Shown: positions 26,618 through 37,112 of the stretch, one piece after another
Position numbering within the stretch: position 1 is the first letter of the stretch
How the letters are laid out: each line of letters begins with the position of its first letter
Origin: Oleiphilus messinensis
GTDB lineage: Bacteria > Pseudomonadota > Gammaproteobacteria > Pseudomonadales > Oleiphilaceae
Direction: 5' to 3'
NCBI RefSeq assembly: GCF_002162375.1
Contig: NZ_CP021425.1
Span: forward strand, 2,877,001-2,941,000
Length of the DNA: 64,000 bases
Translations under genes and position numbers: made by a program
The notes under the pieces: model-generated
What the model was told of the DNA's origin: nothing
What the model saw: the letters and a program-made list of their open reading frames with translations, nothing else
Databases searched by the model: none

Positions 26618-27852
26618 TCTTTACTCAGGCAATTCCGCCTAAACGGGTCGTCGTGACGGGTATGGGAATTATTTCCAGTCTCGGTAATGATTTATCTACT
26701 GTTCGTGACGCCTTGGAAACCGGTAAATCTGGTATTTCAATCGATCCCGGACATGTCGAAAATGGGCTGAGAAGTCAGGTGTCCGGGCAGATTCATGTTG
26801 ATATCGATGGGCTGATAAACCGCAAGGTTAAACGCTTTATGGGGGATGCATCGGCCTACAGTTATCTTGCTGCATTGCAGGCAATTGAGCAAAGTGGTCT
26901 CACGCCGGAGTTAATTTCAAATGAACGAACCGGTTTGATCATGGGGGCAGGGGGCGCCTCCACTGAAAATGTAATTGATTCCGCCGAGATCCTCAAGACC
27001 AAAGGGGTGAAAAAGGTCGGCCCTTATCGCGTCACGCGCACGATGTCCAGTGCAATCAACGCCAACCTGGCGACCCAGTTTAAGATTCTGGGTATCAATT
27101 ATGCTGTGACCTCTGCCTGTGCGACCAGTGCACACTGTATTGGCCTTGCCGCGCAACAGATTCAGTTGGGGCAGCAGGACGTCATACTCGCTGGTGGCGG
27201 TGATGATTGTCACTGGACGTTGTCATTGCTTTTTGATGCGATGGGAGCGCTCTCCACAAAGTACAACCACCTACCTGAGCTTGCCTCGCGCGCATATGAT
27301 GCTGATCGTGATGGATTTGTTATTTCTGGCGGGGCGGGTGTTGTGGTACTTGAATCACTGGAACATGCTCTGGAGAGAGGCGCGCCTGTTATTGCCGAAA
27401 TTACGGGCTTCGGTGCAACGTCGGATGGAGCGGATATGGTTGCGCCTTCGGGAGAGGGGGCTGCACGGTGCATGGCCCAGGCGATACAGACTGCCCGAAA
27501 TCCGGTTGATTATATCAACGCCCATGGCACCAGCACGCCTGTCGGAGATATTGCTGAACTTTCTGCGATTCGATCAGTATTCAAAGACGGATCTATCCCG
27601 CCCATCAGTTCAACTAAATCCCTGAGTGGCCACGCATTGGGTGCGGCAGGGGTACATGAGGTTATCTACTCGCTATTGATGATGCAGAATGACTTTATGG
27701 CAGCATCTGCAAATATCGAGAACCTGGACGATGCTGCGGATCAAATGCCGATATTAATGAAGACCCGCAAAGCACAGGATATAAATTGTGTTATGACAAA
27801 CAGTTTTGGCTTTGGTGGAACGAATGCGACCTTGATCCTGGAACGGTATTGA
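26614..27852 (+). CDS. fabB: 3-oxoacyl-ACP synthase I
   Basis: A 412-residue condensing enzyme that extends unsaturated acyl chains together with FabA. The Cys-His-His triad is visible: [10 protein letters not shown] (Cys about 168), [11 protein letters not shown] and [12 protein letters not shown]. The N-terminus [15 protein letters not shown] is typical. It is translationally coupled to fabA. The C-terminus [10 protein letters not shown] is intact. Confidence 0.93.
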   Translation: MIFTQAIPPKRVVVTGMGIISSLGNDLSTVRDALETGKSGISIDPGHVENGLRSQVSGQIHVDIDGLINRKVKRFMGDASAYSYLAALQAIEQSGLTPELISNERTGLIMGAGGASTENVIDSAEILKTKGVKKVGPYRVTRTMSSAINANLATQFKILGINYAVTSACATSAHCIGLAAQQIQLGQQDVILAGGGDDCHWTLSLLFDAMGALSTKYNHLPELASRAYDADRDGFVISGGAGVVVLESLEHALERGAPVIAEITGFGATSDGADMVAPSGEGAARCMAQAIQTARNPVDYINAHGTSTPVGDIAELSAIRSVFKDGSIPPISSTKSLSGHALGAAGVHEVIYSLLMMQNDFMAASANIENLDDAADQMPILMKTRKAQDINCVMTNSFGFGGTNATLILERY

Positions 27853-27898
27853 ACGCAGATGACGAATCAGCAGGCACTTCAGTCAAGGAGCAAAATTA

Positions 27899-28651
27899 GT
27901 GATTGAAAAGCAGAAAACTGGCGTCCGATATGCGTTGTTTTATAGTTTATGTATATTGGTTTTGCTGCCTTTCTTGTTATTCGGGTTTCTATTGTCCCCG
28001 TTTTTAAGCGGACGAAACCGGCATCAATTGGTTATTTGTTTCAACAAAATTGTATTGGCGATGGCAGCGCTGTTTTTCAACCTTCGTATCCAGGTTGAAG
28101 ATGTTGCCAATATTCCGCAGCAACATTGTGTGGTGGTGTCCAATCATCAGAGCAGTCTGGAAACGGTACTGTTGCAAACCTTGTTCAACCCTTTGAGCAC
28201 TGTGTTAAAAATAGAGTTACTCAAAATGCCTGTTGTAGGCAGGGCACTGCGATTTATGGAGCCAATTGCAATTGATCGATCGGAACCCGTGTTATCCTAT
28301 AAATCGCTGATTCGAGAGGGGGAGAATCGCCTTGGAGCACAGCGTTCGGTGCTCATTTTTCCGGAAGGCACTCGCGTCGCCATTGGTGCGCCAATACGGT
28401 TCAATAAAGGTGCGGCATCCCTTGCCGTTCGCTGTCAGGTACCGATTTTACCGGTTGCTCATAATAGTGGATTACATTGGCCACAGCTAAACCCTGACCG
28501 GCAGCGTCGAATTATCACGTTCAAGATCGGGAAACCCATCTACCCCCAAGGGAAAACCGTTTCACAGGTGCATCGTGAGTCAGAATGCTGGGTCGCTGAC
28601 AACGTAAAAATGTTACCCAGTGTGGTGGAGGGTCATGCTTCAGGGAGGTAA
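27899..28651 (+). CDS. 1-acyl-sn-glycerol-3-phosphate acyltransferase (PlsC-like)
   Basis: A 250-residue membrane-associated acyltransferase. Motif I is NHQSSLE, with Glu where many relatives have Asp (NHxxxxD/E), and motif III is FPEGTR. An N-terminal hydrophobic helix (about residues 11-40) anchors it in the inner membrane. It acylates lysophosphatidic acid in phospholipid synthesis. GTG start with AAGGAG 8 bases upstream, 46 bp behind fabB. Its 3' end overlaps the convergent AraC-type gene by 19 bp. Confidence 0.88.
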   Translation: MIEKQKTGVRYALFYSLCILVLLPFLLFGFLLSPFLSGRNRHQLVICFNKIVLAMAALFFNLRIQVEDVANIPQQHCVVVSNHQSSLETVLLQTLFNPLSTVLKIELLKMPVVGRALRFMEPIAIDRSEPVLSYKSLIREGENRLGAQRSVLIFPEGTRVAIGAPIRFNKGAASLAVRCQVPILPVAHNSGLHWPQLNPDRQRRIITFKIGKPIYPQGKTVSQVHRESECWVADNVKMLPSVVEGHASGR

Positions 28652-29634
28652 AACAGTTTGGCCCTGACGATCTTTCGATATTCGCCGGGGGTCACGTCGT
28701 TATGACGTTTGAAAAGCCGGGTAAAGTAATTCAAATCCCGGAAACCGGCTATTTGTGCAATATCGGACACGGACAGGTTGGTATCTTTGAGTAGCTCCGC
28801 TGAACGGTTCAGGCGGAGTGCTTGAAGATATTGAACCGCTGTCAGCCCGGTGGCGTTTTTAAACCGTCTTGTAAATGTCCTGCTATTCAAACCCGCTATT
28901 CGTGCGAGGTCATCGATGGTAATTTCCTGTTGCCACTGATCATGGCACCATTCCTGAGCTCTGACAATGTCTTCATCATGATGCTGGTTGCTGCCATGCA
29001 TAAAAAAAGGTTTCTCGTAACTTCGATTGATCTCGTGGGAGAAGTGGCGTTCAACAATCCGTGTGATCGTGTTTCCGTAACGCTGTTCGATGAGATACAG
29101 GATCAGGTCGGAAAGCGCATTAATGCTTCCGGCACAGTAAATATTTTCTCCGTAAGTAATAAATTGACGGGTGTTAAGCTCAAGATGGGGGTAGCGCTTG
29201 CGGAAGCGCTCAAAAAAGTACCAGTGCGTCGTAACCGGAATATCATCCAGTAAACCTTCCTCCGCTAAAAAGCAAACGCTGGTTCCTGTTGCGATAATCG
29301 TACTGCCCCGTTGATAACATTCTTTTAACCATAATCTGAGCGCCATTTGTTGGTGCACCGTAGGGAAAGGGTTGCCCCAAATGGGCGGTACAACGATCCA
29401 GTCTGGCTGTTCGATGGTCGCGAAGGTTTTGTCGGGGACTACACGCATCCCCCCGGTTAACGGCATTGCCCGTCGTGTTTCAGACACCCTTAAAAGATTA
29501 AGTCGCGCCCAATTTTCATGCCTTTTGCCGGGGCGGGTACGCACCAGAAGCTCGGCCGCGTGGAGCATTTCGCAAGGTCCGCTAATGCCGGTCAGCAAGG
29601 CTCTCGGGAAAAGTGGAAAGGCAACATTTAACAT
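28633..29634 (-). CDS. AraC-family regulator with DJ-1/PfpI-type domain (GlxA-like)
   Basis: A 333-residue transcription factor. The N-terminal half (VAFPLFPRALLTGISGPCEML onward) resembles the DJ-1/PfpI amidotransferase-like sensor. The C-terminal ~100 residues contain two HTH motifs (IDDLARIAGLNSRTFTRRFK and VSDIAQIAGFRDLNYFTRLF) followed by GVTPGEYRK-type sequence, the AraC signature. It lies between the fabA-fabB-plsC genes and fabY and converges on the former. It could regulate lipid genes, but no binding site was identified. Confidence 0.88.
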   Translation of the reverse strand: MLNVAFPLFPRALLTGISGPCEMLHAAELLVRTRPGKRHENWARLNLLRVSETRRAMPLTGGMRVVPDKTFATIEQPDWIVVPPIWGNPFPTVHQQMALRLWLKECYQRGSTIIATGTSVCFLAEEGLLDDIPVTTHWYFFERFRKRYPHLELNTRQFITYGENIYCAGSINALSDLILYLIEQRYGNTITRIVERHFSHEINRSYEKPFFMHGSNQHHDEDIVRAQEWCHDQWQQEITIDDLARIAGLNSRTFTRRFKNATGLTAVQYLQALRLNRSAELLKDTNLSVSDIAQIAGFRDLNYFTRLFKRHNDVTPGEYRKIVRAKLFYLPEA

Positions 29635-29649
29635 GTCTACGGGTACTTT

Positions 29650-29697
29650 CTTGGCGGTAAATTGATCTAGGATCCTGGAGGTAAATTGATCTAGAGT
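29650..29697. repeat. 2 x 24 bp direct repeat upstream of the AraC-type gene
   Basis: Copies 29650-29673 and 29674-29697 share GGTAAATTGATCTAG. They sit just upstream of the regulator start (29634, leftward) and upstream of fabY (29808, rightward). They may be a tandem binding site or a slippage product. Confidence 0.8.
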
Positions 29698-29807
29698 GTG
29701 ACGTAATTGTGCTAAAACATGACTGTATTGTCTAGCACGGCTTTGAGCGTGCTCCAGTACACTAGGGCCTGAACAGAACCCAGAATAACTTGATTTAAGA
29801 GTGTACT

Positions 29808-31514
29808 ATGGCAAAGCTTCCGGTAATCGTTTCCTTTGGTGGTGTTAACTCGGCAGGACGGAGTTCTTTCCATCAGGGTTATCGGCGTATGATCGAAGAT
29901 AGTTTGTCTGACTCTGAAATGACCGATACCTGGAATGATCTTGCGAATCTGATGGGGATCACCGTTGAACCGGGATGGGAGGCTCGAGTAGGGGGCAATA
30001 GAAATAACCTTATACAGCAGCTCAGACAAGGCACGTTAATCAGAAAAATGAACTTCCCGCAGGCGATCAACGGGCGTAGTACAGTTGTTGCTGCAGGTAT
30101 GCTGCCGCAAGGCTTTGATCCGGGGCGATATTACCGATCACTACATCACCCGAAGGGCCTTGCAATGACAGTCTTTGGCGCTTCTGATGCGTTGAATGCC
30201 CTGGGCATTGAGTGGTCAGAATTGATGCGCGTGGTGCCTCCGGATGCGGTGTCTGTCTATTCGGGGGCTTCAATTTGTCAGCTGGATGACTGTTCGGCAA
30301 AAGGATTATTTCAAAACCCGCTTCGTGGCCAGAGAATCAGTTCGAAAATGTTGCCGTTTATGTTCCCTGAAATGTCCGCAGATTTTATCAACAGTTACAT
30401 GATCAACAGCACCGGAAACACTGGCGCAATTGCAGGCGCCTGTGCCACATTTCTTTATAACCTTCGGCAAGCTGTTTCAGATATACAACACGGCAAAGCG
30501 CGACTGGCAATTGTTGGCAGTGCGGAAGCGCCGGTGGTACCCGAAATTGTAAACGGGTTCAATGTAATGGGGGCCCTGGCAACCGAACAGGGTCTCAAAG
30601 TGCTAGATCCGCTGGATATCATAGCGTACCACCGGGCCTGCAGACCTTTTTCCACAAACTGTGGATTTACAATAGCGGAATCCGCACAGTTTCTGATCCT
30701 TATGGATGACGAATTGGCAATTGAAACCGGTGCACAGATATTTGGTGCGGTGCCAGATGTATTTATAAACGCAGATGGTAACAAAAGGTCGATATCCAGC
30801 CCGGGCGTTGGAAATTATATCACCGTTGCAAAAGCGGTGGCCCTGGCCAGGCACCTTTTCGGTGGAGCCGGACTTGATCAAACCTATGTTCATGCCCATG
30901 GTACCGGTACGCCGCAAAACAGGGTGTCGGAATCTCACATATTGAACGAGGTTGCGAAGGTGTTTGGTATCAAAAACTGGCTCGTCACTGCGATTAAAGC
31001 CTACGTCGGGCATTCGCTGGGGCCAGCCGCTGGCGATCAGATTATGGCAGCGCTCGGTGTGTGGCATGATGGTCTGATACCGGGCATTAAAACCATTGAC
31101 CATATTGCTGATGATGTGTGTCGATCAAACCTGTCTATCCTGATGGATCATCACCATGCCGGTCTCCAAGGCGAAGATATGCTTGCAAGCATCATTAACG
31201 CAAAGGGGTTTGGCGGGAATAATGCCAGTGCACTGTTGTTGTCCCCGAATAAAACCATGGAATTGATGTCTAGGCGATACGGCCGCCGTCAACTCGCCGC
31301 GTACCAAGGCAAACGCGAGAGGGTTGCTGAACTCGCTGAGCAATATAATCAACGTGCAATCAAAGGGGAGCGAAATATTATTTACCGGTTTGCAGAATGT
31401 GAAATGGGGCCTTCGGACGTGAGCCTGAGGGAAGAGGACGTCAACCTATCAGCATTTAATTTACCGATACCGTTGACGCCGGAAAGTCACTACGAGGATT
31501 ATCTCACACGCTAG
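29808..31514 (+). CDS. fabY: beta-ketoacyl-ACP synthase FabY
   Basis: A 568-residue long condensing enzyme that starts like Pseudomonas FabY (LPVIVSFGGVNSAGRSSFHQGYRRM). FabY makes acetoacetyl-ACP in organisms that initiate fatty-acid synthesis without FabH. Active-site parts: GACATFLYNLR (Cys), YVHAHGTGTPQN (His) and KAYVGHSLGPAAGDQ (Lys/His). The C-terminal extension after residue ~480 is helical. It is transcribed away from the AraC-type gene and converges on yjdM. Confidence 0.9.
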   Translation: MAKLPVIVSFGGVNSAGRSSFHQGYRRMIEDSLSDSEMTDTWNDLANLMGITVEPGWEARVGGNRNNLIQQLRQGTLIRKMNFPQAINGRSTVVAAGMLPQGFDPGRYYRSLHHPKGLAMTVFGASDALNALGIEWSELMRVVPPDAVSVYSGASICQLDDCSAKGLFQNPLRGQRISSKMLPFMFPEMSADFINSYMINSTGNTGAIAGACATFLYNLRQAVSDIQHGKARLAIVGSAEAPVVPEIVNGFNVMGALATEQGLKVLDPLDIIAYHRACRPFSTNCGFTIAESAQFLILMDDELAIETGAQIFGAVPDVFINADGNKRSISSPGVGNYITVAKAVALARHLFGGAGLDQTYVHAHGTGTPQNRVSESHILNEVAKVFGIKNWLVTAIKAYVGHSLGPAAGDQIMAALGVWHDGLIPGIKTIDHIADDVCRSNLSILMDHHHAGLQGEDMLASIINAKGFGGNNASALLLSPNKTMELMSRRYGRRQLAAYQGKRERVAELAEQYNQRAIKGERNIIYRFAECEMGPSDVSLREEDVNLSAFNLPIPLTPESHYEDYLTR

Positions 31515-31516
31515 AG

Positions 31517-31858
31517 TTAGACTTTCTTCACAAACTCGGATTTGAGTTTCATGGCACCAAAACCATCAATTTTACAATCAATGTCATGATCACCGTCTAC
31601 CAAACGAATATTTTTGACCTTGGTGCCGACCTTAACAACGGAAGATGATCCCTTTACCTTGAGGTCTTTGATCACGGTCACCGTATCACCATCTGTCAGG
31701 GTGTTGCCGTTGGCATCCCTGATGACCGCCTCACCGCTTGAGGCGGCACTGTCTTCATCGGGCGACCATTCATGTGCGCACTCCGGACAAACCAGCAGGG
31801 TACCGTCGTGGTAGGTGAATTCAGAAGAACATTTGGGGCAAGGTGGAAAATCTGCCAT
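31517..31858 (-). CDS. yjdM: YjdM/PhnA family zinc-ribbon protein
   Basis: A 113-residue protein. The start at 31858 ([10 protein letters not shown]) is preferred over one 8 codons upstream because it matches the family N-terminus. The N-terminal zinc ribbon is formed by CPKC and CPEC (CPECAHEW). The C-terminal domain with [17 protein letters not shown] and [17 protein letters not shown] is the conserved PhnA core. The name comes from its position near phosphonate genes in E. coli; the function is not settled. It ends 2 bp from fabY, convergent. Confidence 0.93.
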   Translation of the reverse strand: MADFPPCPKCSSEFTYHDGTLLVCPECAHEWSPDEDSAASSGEAVIRDANGNTLTDGDTVTVIKDLKVKGSSSVVKVGTKVKNIRLVDGDHDIDCKIDGFGAMKLKSEFVKKV

Positions 31859-32099
31859 TAATTTCACTCTCAAGTTAGTCATTTAAAAGTAATTGCGCCT
31901 GTGGGACAGCCCGACCGCGTTAGTGCCATCGCTGTCGGTGATTTTAACATGTCGGTGGGTATAGGAGGGATTTTATTGTTATCCGGTGGGGCCTGTAAAT
32001 CTCTTGTCGGGTTAACAGGAGGCACTTTCAGGCCCTGAAATCAGCAGGAATGCAATCCGCTAAAATTGATCGCACGTGCTGCCAGTGCTTGTATCAGCG

Positions 32100-32157
32100 T
32101 GTTCTACTATCGGTGTGTTCTACTATCAGTGTGTTCTACTATCAGAGTGTCCTACTG
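32100..32157. repeat. 3.6 x 16 bp tandem repeat overlapping the csiV stop
   Basis: Units TGTTCTACTATCGGTG (32100-32115), then 32116-32131, 32132-32147 and a partial 32148-32157, each with one or two changes. The csiV stop codon (32152-32154, leftward) lies in the partial unit. Confidence 0.88.
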
Positions 32158-33177
32158 GATTGACGACTCTACTTCCGTTCCCGGTGCTGTGCCGGGAGCG
32201 ACGCCTTCGGTCAGGTCTGCCGGTGTGGTGATGACTTCAACCGGGTCGGCGGGCGTGTTACGAGGTTCAACGATTATGGGTTCAAAGCGTACCAGTAATC
32301 CGAATAGCGGGTGATCAAAAAAATGGGTTTCCCGGCTGCGCATTCGGCGAAGCTCTGACATGGCATAAACCCGAGCCGGGACATAAGCCATGTTGGGCCC
32401 TTCGATTTCTGATGGGGAAATGTTCGATTGTGGTGATGGTGGTGATTGTGAAGTGGTTCGCTGTTCAGCCGATGGTGAAATTGTTGTGCTGGACTCGGCC
32501 CGATCAGGTGATTGCCGATTGCGATTGCTCCAGAGGCCTGTTTGATCACTGGGTAATGGCGTAGCGAGCCAGTCACTGATCGATGTCTGGTTATCCTGGA
32601 GTTGGGCCCAAGATTGCTGTGCAGGCGGCTTTTCCCGTAATTCATACTCGATGAAATCAATATCTGCCTTTACATGAAGGTACCGGGCGCGTTCAATTGT
32701 GAGTGTTCCCTCATATTCGTAATGATCGCCTACTTGTTCTCCGCCCTGAATTTGTAAGGGGAGTTTATGGGTGCCTGGTGGCAGAAAGTCGTTCCAGCCA
32801 GCGATTAAGATAGGCCGATAATCACGACTGTTCTTCAAGCGTTGATACGTTTGATAGAGCGTCAAGTTTTTTTCGGGTAGGCGATGAACCTGAAAATCTG
32901 TCATTGAACTACCGTGTACCAGGTGGCGGAGGGCGGTGTTCCGGGGCTGAGACAAGGGTTCGTGGGGGATATCTATCGTGTACGCTTCTGTATTCAGGTT
33001 TTCGAACAGAATCACTTCGGCGCGATACCAGCCGATATAAGCTCGATCTTCTGCGCCGTCAGTGGTCGATGTTTTGCTTTCCTGTGCCTGTGCCAGGTTT
33101 GCGGTGACACCGATCAGGGTAAAGCAGGCCAAGAAATTCCATATCTTCATCAGGTATTGCTTTCGCGCATTTTTCAT
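32152..33177 (-). CDS. csiV: CsiV family protein
   Basis: A 341-residue secreted or periplasmic protein with a signal peptide (cleavage near AQA-QES). The mature start (YIGWYRAEVILFEN) is the family hallmark, and a C-terminal block (ELRRMRSRETHFFDHPLFGLLVRFEP) is also conserved. The middle (about residues 210-265) is a Ser/Pro/Gln-rich linker. In Pseudomonas the homolog lies beside mfd as here. The role is not well defined; links to cell-envelope stress have been suggested for the family. An alternative start at residue 10 is possible. Confidence 0.8.
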   Translation of the reverse strand: MKNARKQYLMKIWNFLACFTLIGVTANLAQAQESKTSTTDGAEDRAYIGWYRAEVILFENLNTEAYTIDIPHEPLSQPRNTALRHLVHGSSMTDFQVHRLPEKNLTLYQTYQRLKNSRDYRPILIAGWNDFLPPGTHKLPLQIQGGEQVGDHYEYEGTLTIERARYLHVKADIDFIEYELREKPPAQQSWAQLQDNQTSISDWLATPLPSDQTGLWSNRNRQSPDRAESSTTISPSAEQRTTSQSPPSPQSNISPSEIEGPNMAYVPARVYAMSELRRMRSRETHFFDHPLFGLLVRFEPIIVEPRNTPADPVEVITTPADLTEGVAPGTAPGTEVESSIQ

Positions 33178-33229
33178 TCGTGATCAAACACCTTTCTGGT
33201 TTTAATTTATTGCCGCGGATGCATTAACA

Positions 33230-36200
33230 TTAAGTACTTGGTTGTAAACGATCAAGCAACTGATGTATCGCCCGCAATAAGCCATCAGCGTCTTTTGATT
33301 TAAGTTTGAACTTCAATTCCGATCCTCCGGAAAGTGAGTACTCTAGCGGTTGCTGTTGTACAAGTTGCACCAGTGTAAGCGGATCTATCTTCGTATCGGT
33401 CGCAAACTCGAATTTGCCGTGCTCAAATCCGGCATCAATACGCTGAATACCCAGTGCATCTGCCCTGAATTTGAGTTCAGTCAATCGAATCAGGTTTTTA
33501 GTCGGTTCCGGAAGCAGCCCGAAGCGATCAATCATTTCTGTTTTTAGCTGGCTGAGTTCGTCGTGATCCGCGGCATTGGCGATGCGTTTGTACAGGATTA
33601 ACCGTGAGGTAATATCGGGTAGATAATCGTCGGGTATCAGGGCTGGAATCCGCAGATTAATGTCCGCCCCATGATTCAATGGTGATTCAAGATCGATGGT
33701 TTTTCCACTCTTGAGCGCTTTTACCGCATTGTCCAGTAATTCCATGTACAGGGTAAAGCCGACACTTTGTATCTGACCACTCTGTTCTTCCCCGAGGAGT
33801 TCACCCGCACCCCGTATTTCCAAATCGTGGGTGGCCAGGGTAAAGCCCGCGCCCAGATCCTGTGAGGCGGAAATCGCTTCCAGTCGTTTGATGGCATCGC
33901 CGGACATCGCTTTCTTGTGCGGCGTAAGTAAATAGGCGTAGGCCTGGTGGTGGGAGCGTCCTACACGGCCACGAAGTTGGTGCAGCTGGGCGACACCGAA
34001 TTTGTCGGCACGCTCAATAATAATCGTATTTGCGCTGGGAATATCGATACCGGTTTCTATGATCGTGGTACAAACAAGTACATTGAAGCGCTTGTGGTAG
34101 AAATCGGACATGATCTGCTCAAGTTCCCGTTCCCGCATTTGTCCATGGGCGACTGCGACCCGGGCTTCGGGAATGAGTTCACCGATTTCCCGAGCGGTTT
34201 GGTCAATCGTTTTGACCTCATTGTGGAGATAAAAAACCTGTCCCCCCCTGTAGATTTCCCGCAAGATGGACTCTTTCGTCAGGGCGGGCTCTTTTTGGCG
34301 TACGAAAGTCTTGACGGACAAACGTTTCGCTGGCGGGGTGGCAATGATAGACAGGTCACGAATTCCGCCCATCGCCATGTTGAGCGTTCTGGGAATGGGG
34401 GTGGCGGTCAGTGTCAGAATATCGAGATCTGCACGAAGATTTTTTATCTTTTCTTTTTGTTGTACGCCAAATCGATGCTCTTCATCGATGATCAGCAGTC
34501 CGAGATCTTTGAACTGAATATCCTTTTGCAGAATTTTGTGCGTACCAATAATGATGTCAACTTTGCCCTCCGAAAGCAGCTCAATCGCGCTGACTTGTTC
34601 TTTCGCTGTTTTGAAACGGGACAGTACTTCGATTTTTATGGGGGTATCTGCAAACCGGTCTTTAAATGACTCGTAATGTTGTTGTGCCAATAGTGTGGTA
34701 GGGGCGAGGACAGCAACCTGTTTTCCTGCATAGCTGGCAAGAAATGCTGCACGCATGGCAACTTCAGTTTTTCCAAAGCCGACGTCACCGCAAACCAGGC
34801 GGTCCATAGCCTGCTTGGAAGTCATGTCGTTTTCCACCGCGTGGATCGCACTGGCTTGATCTGCGGTTTCTTCGAAAGGAAAGGCAGCACAAAATGCTGT
34901 GTAAGCATCATCGGGTCGGGAAAATTGAAAGCCCGGTTTTGCTGCACGTTTTGCATAGATGTTGAGCAGTTCAGCGGCGGTATCCCTGATCTTCTCCAGC
35001 GCCTTCTTCTTGGCCTGGCTCCATTTATCTGTGCCCAACTTGTGCAGGGGGGCTAAAGCGTTGTCGGTACCACTGTAGCGGGCAATTAAGTGCAGGGCTG
35101 TGACGGGGACGTATAGCTTTGCCTGATCTGCGTATTCCAGCATCAGAAATTCGTTCGTCTGGCCTCCTGCCTCGATGATTTCCAGGCCCTGGTAGCGACC
35201 GACACCGTGATCAATGTGGACCACCGGCGTCCCGGGGCTGAGTTCTGTCAAGTTGCGAACGGCATTGTCTGCGGTGACTTCGGATGACTTTTTGCGGCGA
35301 CGACTTTGTGAAACCCGGTGCCCGAATAACTGGCTTTCTGATACAAGCGCGAACTGATCGGCGGAACAAAAGCTGGTTTGCAGTGGCCACACAGTCATCT
35401 GCACATGGTTTGCATCAACTGCATCCTGTTGACCTGCTTTTTCCTGATCCACAAGTTGTTTTTTAAATTGAGTCCAGTTGTCAGTGTGTGACACACTCAG
35501 GCCGTGGCGCTGGAGCAGCTCAGTGATCACCTCTCGTCGCCCTGCAGACTCGGCGCAGATAAGTACTTTGCCGGGAAAGTCGTGCAAAAAGCGCTTAAAG
35601 CGAGAAACCGGATCTTTCAGCTTGTTGTCTATGTCGATGTTGTCCAGCTTCCCATAGCTGAAGTTATAGATACCTTTTTGTTCTGCCGCTTGGCGATTTA
35701 GATCTTTCGCCAATGCTTCCTGGTGATGGCGTATTTGTGTGAATTCACCAAGCGATCTGAACAGTTCAGCGTCATTCAGGAATATATCCTGAGGTGGGAG
35801 AATGGGTTTTAACCGGTCATGTCTCCGTTCTTCATAGCGGTCTTGTATCTCCCGCCAGAATTGTTCGGCACGTTGTTGGGCGCCATCTTCCAACACAACA
35901 TAGGTTTTGTCGGGGAAAAAGTCTGAGATGTTTGACAGGTCTTCATAGAACAGGGGGAGGTAATATTCGATGCCGGGCGGCTTGATGCCGCTTGCCATGT
36001 CCTGCATGATCGGGCATTCCTTGGGCGAATCAGGAAAGCGTGCCAGCCAGGCATTCCGGAAGGCACGGCGTGAATCGGTGTCCCAGGGGTACTCCGTCGC
36101 AGGTAACAGATTAATCGCGTTTATGGCTTCGATTGAGCGTTGGGTTTCAGGGTCAAAGGTTCTGAGGGTTTCCACTTCGTTGTCAAACAATTCGATCCTG

Positions 36201-36772
36201 AACGGTGAATCGCTACCCATCGGGAAAACATCAACAATAGAGCCCCGTACCGCAAACTCCCCATGTTCATATACGGTTTCGGTTCGGTAATACCCGGCGG
36301 CTTCCAGGCTGGTGCAATAAGCGCTGATATCCAGGTGATCCCCGGTTTCCAGTACCAGGCTATGATTTTGCAGGTGTCTTGCCGGTATTTGCCGATGCAT
36401 TGCCGTGGTGATCGGCAGTATCAAGATACCTTTGTGTTGTTGTCGCAGGACAGAAAGTGATTTGAGGCGCTGGGAAACGATATCCTGATGCGGTGAAAAA
36501 AGATCGTAAGGCAGCGTTTCCCAATCTGGAAAGGAAAGGATCTCGATTGTCTCATCGGTATTGAAAAATCGCAGGTCACTTTCGAGTTGAATCGCGCTGT
36601 CTGTATCCTTTGTCAGTACAACCCACAACCCACCTCTCAAGCTGGCAGCGTCCGCAATTGATCGACCCAGTGCCCCGTTTGGAACGTCTGACCAATTTAT
36701 TTTATTGCCCTGGAAGAGATAAGCACGTTGTTGTGTGGTGGGTGACTTTTCGCTGGGTGTCGAGGTTGTCAT
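33230..36772 (-). CDS. mfd: transcription-repair coupling factor
   Basis: Mfd (1180 residues) removes RNA polymerase stalled at DNA damage and recruits UvrA. Domains in order: UvrB-like N-terminal module (PDWETLPYDLFSPH), RNA polymerase-interacting domain (HIDHGVGRYQGLE), and a RecG-type translocase with Walker A GDVGFGKTEVA, DEEH box IIDEEHRFG, and TATPIPRTLNMA. It ends with the TRCF C-terminal domain. Length and motifs are normal. Long frames on the opposite strand (for example 33947-34669) are shadows. Confidence 0.98.
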   Translation of the reverse strand: MTTSTPSEKSPTTQQRAYLFQGNKINWSDVPNGALGRSIADAASLRGGLWVVLTKDTDSAIQLESDLRFFNTDETIEILSFPDWETLPYDLFSPHQDIVSQRLKSLSVLRQQHKGILILPITTAMHRQIPARHLQNHSLVLETGDHLDISAYCTSLEAAGYYRTETVYEHGEFAVRGSIVDVFPMGSDSPFRIELFDNEVETLRTFDPETQRSIEAINAINLLPATEYPWDTDSRRAFRNAWLARFPDSPKECPIMQDMASGIKPPGIEYYLPLFYEDLSNISDFFPDKTYVVLEDGAQQRAEQFWREIQDRYEERRHDRLKPILPPQDIFLNDAELFRSLGEFTQIRHHQEALAKDLNRQAAEQKGIYNFSYGKLDNIDIDNKLKDPVSRFKRFLHDFPGKVLICAESAGRREVITELLQRHGLSVSHTDNWTQFKKQLVDQEKAGQQDAVDANHVQMTVWPLQTSFCSADQFALVSESQLFGHRVSQSRRRKKSSEVTADNAVRNLTELSPGTPVVHIDHGVGRYQGLEIIEAGGQTNEFLMLEYADQAKLYVPVTALHLIARYSGTDNALAPLHKLGTDKWSQAKKKALEKIRDTAAELLNIYAKRAAKPGFQFSRPDDAYTAFCAAFPFEETADQASAIHAVENDMTSKQAMDRLVCGDVGFGKTEVAMRAAFLASYAGKQVAVLAPTTLLAQQHYESFKDRFADTPIKIEVLSRFKTAKEQVSAIELLSEGKVDIIIGTHKILQKDIQFKDLGLLIIDEEHRFGVQQKEKIKNLRADLDILTLTATPIPRTLNMAMGGIRDLSIIATPPAKRLSVKTFVRQKEPALTKESILREIYRGGQVFYLHNEVKTIDQTAREIGELIPEARVAVAHGQMRERELEQIMSDFYHKRFNVLVCTTIIETGIDIPSANTIIIERADKFGVAQLHQLRGRVGRSHHQAYAYLLTPHKKAMSGDAIKRLEAISASQDLGAGFTLATHDLEIRGAGELLGEEQSGQIQSVGFTLYMELLDNAVKALKSGKTIDLESPLNHGADINLRIPALIPDDYLPDITSRLILYKRIANAADHDELSQLKTEMIDRFGLLPEPTKNLIRLTELKFRADALGIQRIDAGFEHGKFEFATDTKIDPLTLVQLVQQQPLEYSLSGGSELKFKLKSKDADGLLRAIHQLLDRLQPST

Positions 36773-37112
36773 AGCTGGATGTTATGGCCTGTGCTTGGGA
36801 GTGTTGCGATTTCATTTGGAACTGAGGATTGTGCGCGATTTTATAGATTCTGCCCAGGGTTGTCACGCCTGTTCCGTCATGGCGTGTGGGAAGTGTCGAA
36901 ATGATGCGTAATCGGCCCAAGCGTCTGCACCCCGAAATTACGCCGCAAAGATTGAAGCGCTTCACAGATTGAAACTGATTGTTGTCTGAATGTAAGAATA
37001 TATTGCTAAACACATGTTCGCTGATAACAAAATGAGACCTCTCTCAAGTTGCTTACAGACCGTAAATGATACTATTTCGAGACATAAAAACCATAATACA
37101 GAGGACAGAGAC

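Noticed and set aside
33947-34669. 240-residue open frame opposite mfd
   Set aside because: Lies wholly within the antisense of a well-defined mfd and lacks any family features.
36702-37013. 103-residue leftward frame at the mfd start
   Set aside because: It overlaps the mfd 5' end in another frame and has no signal of coding.
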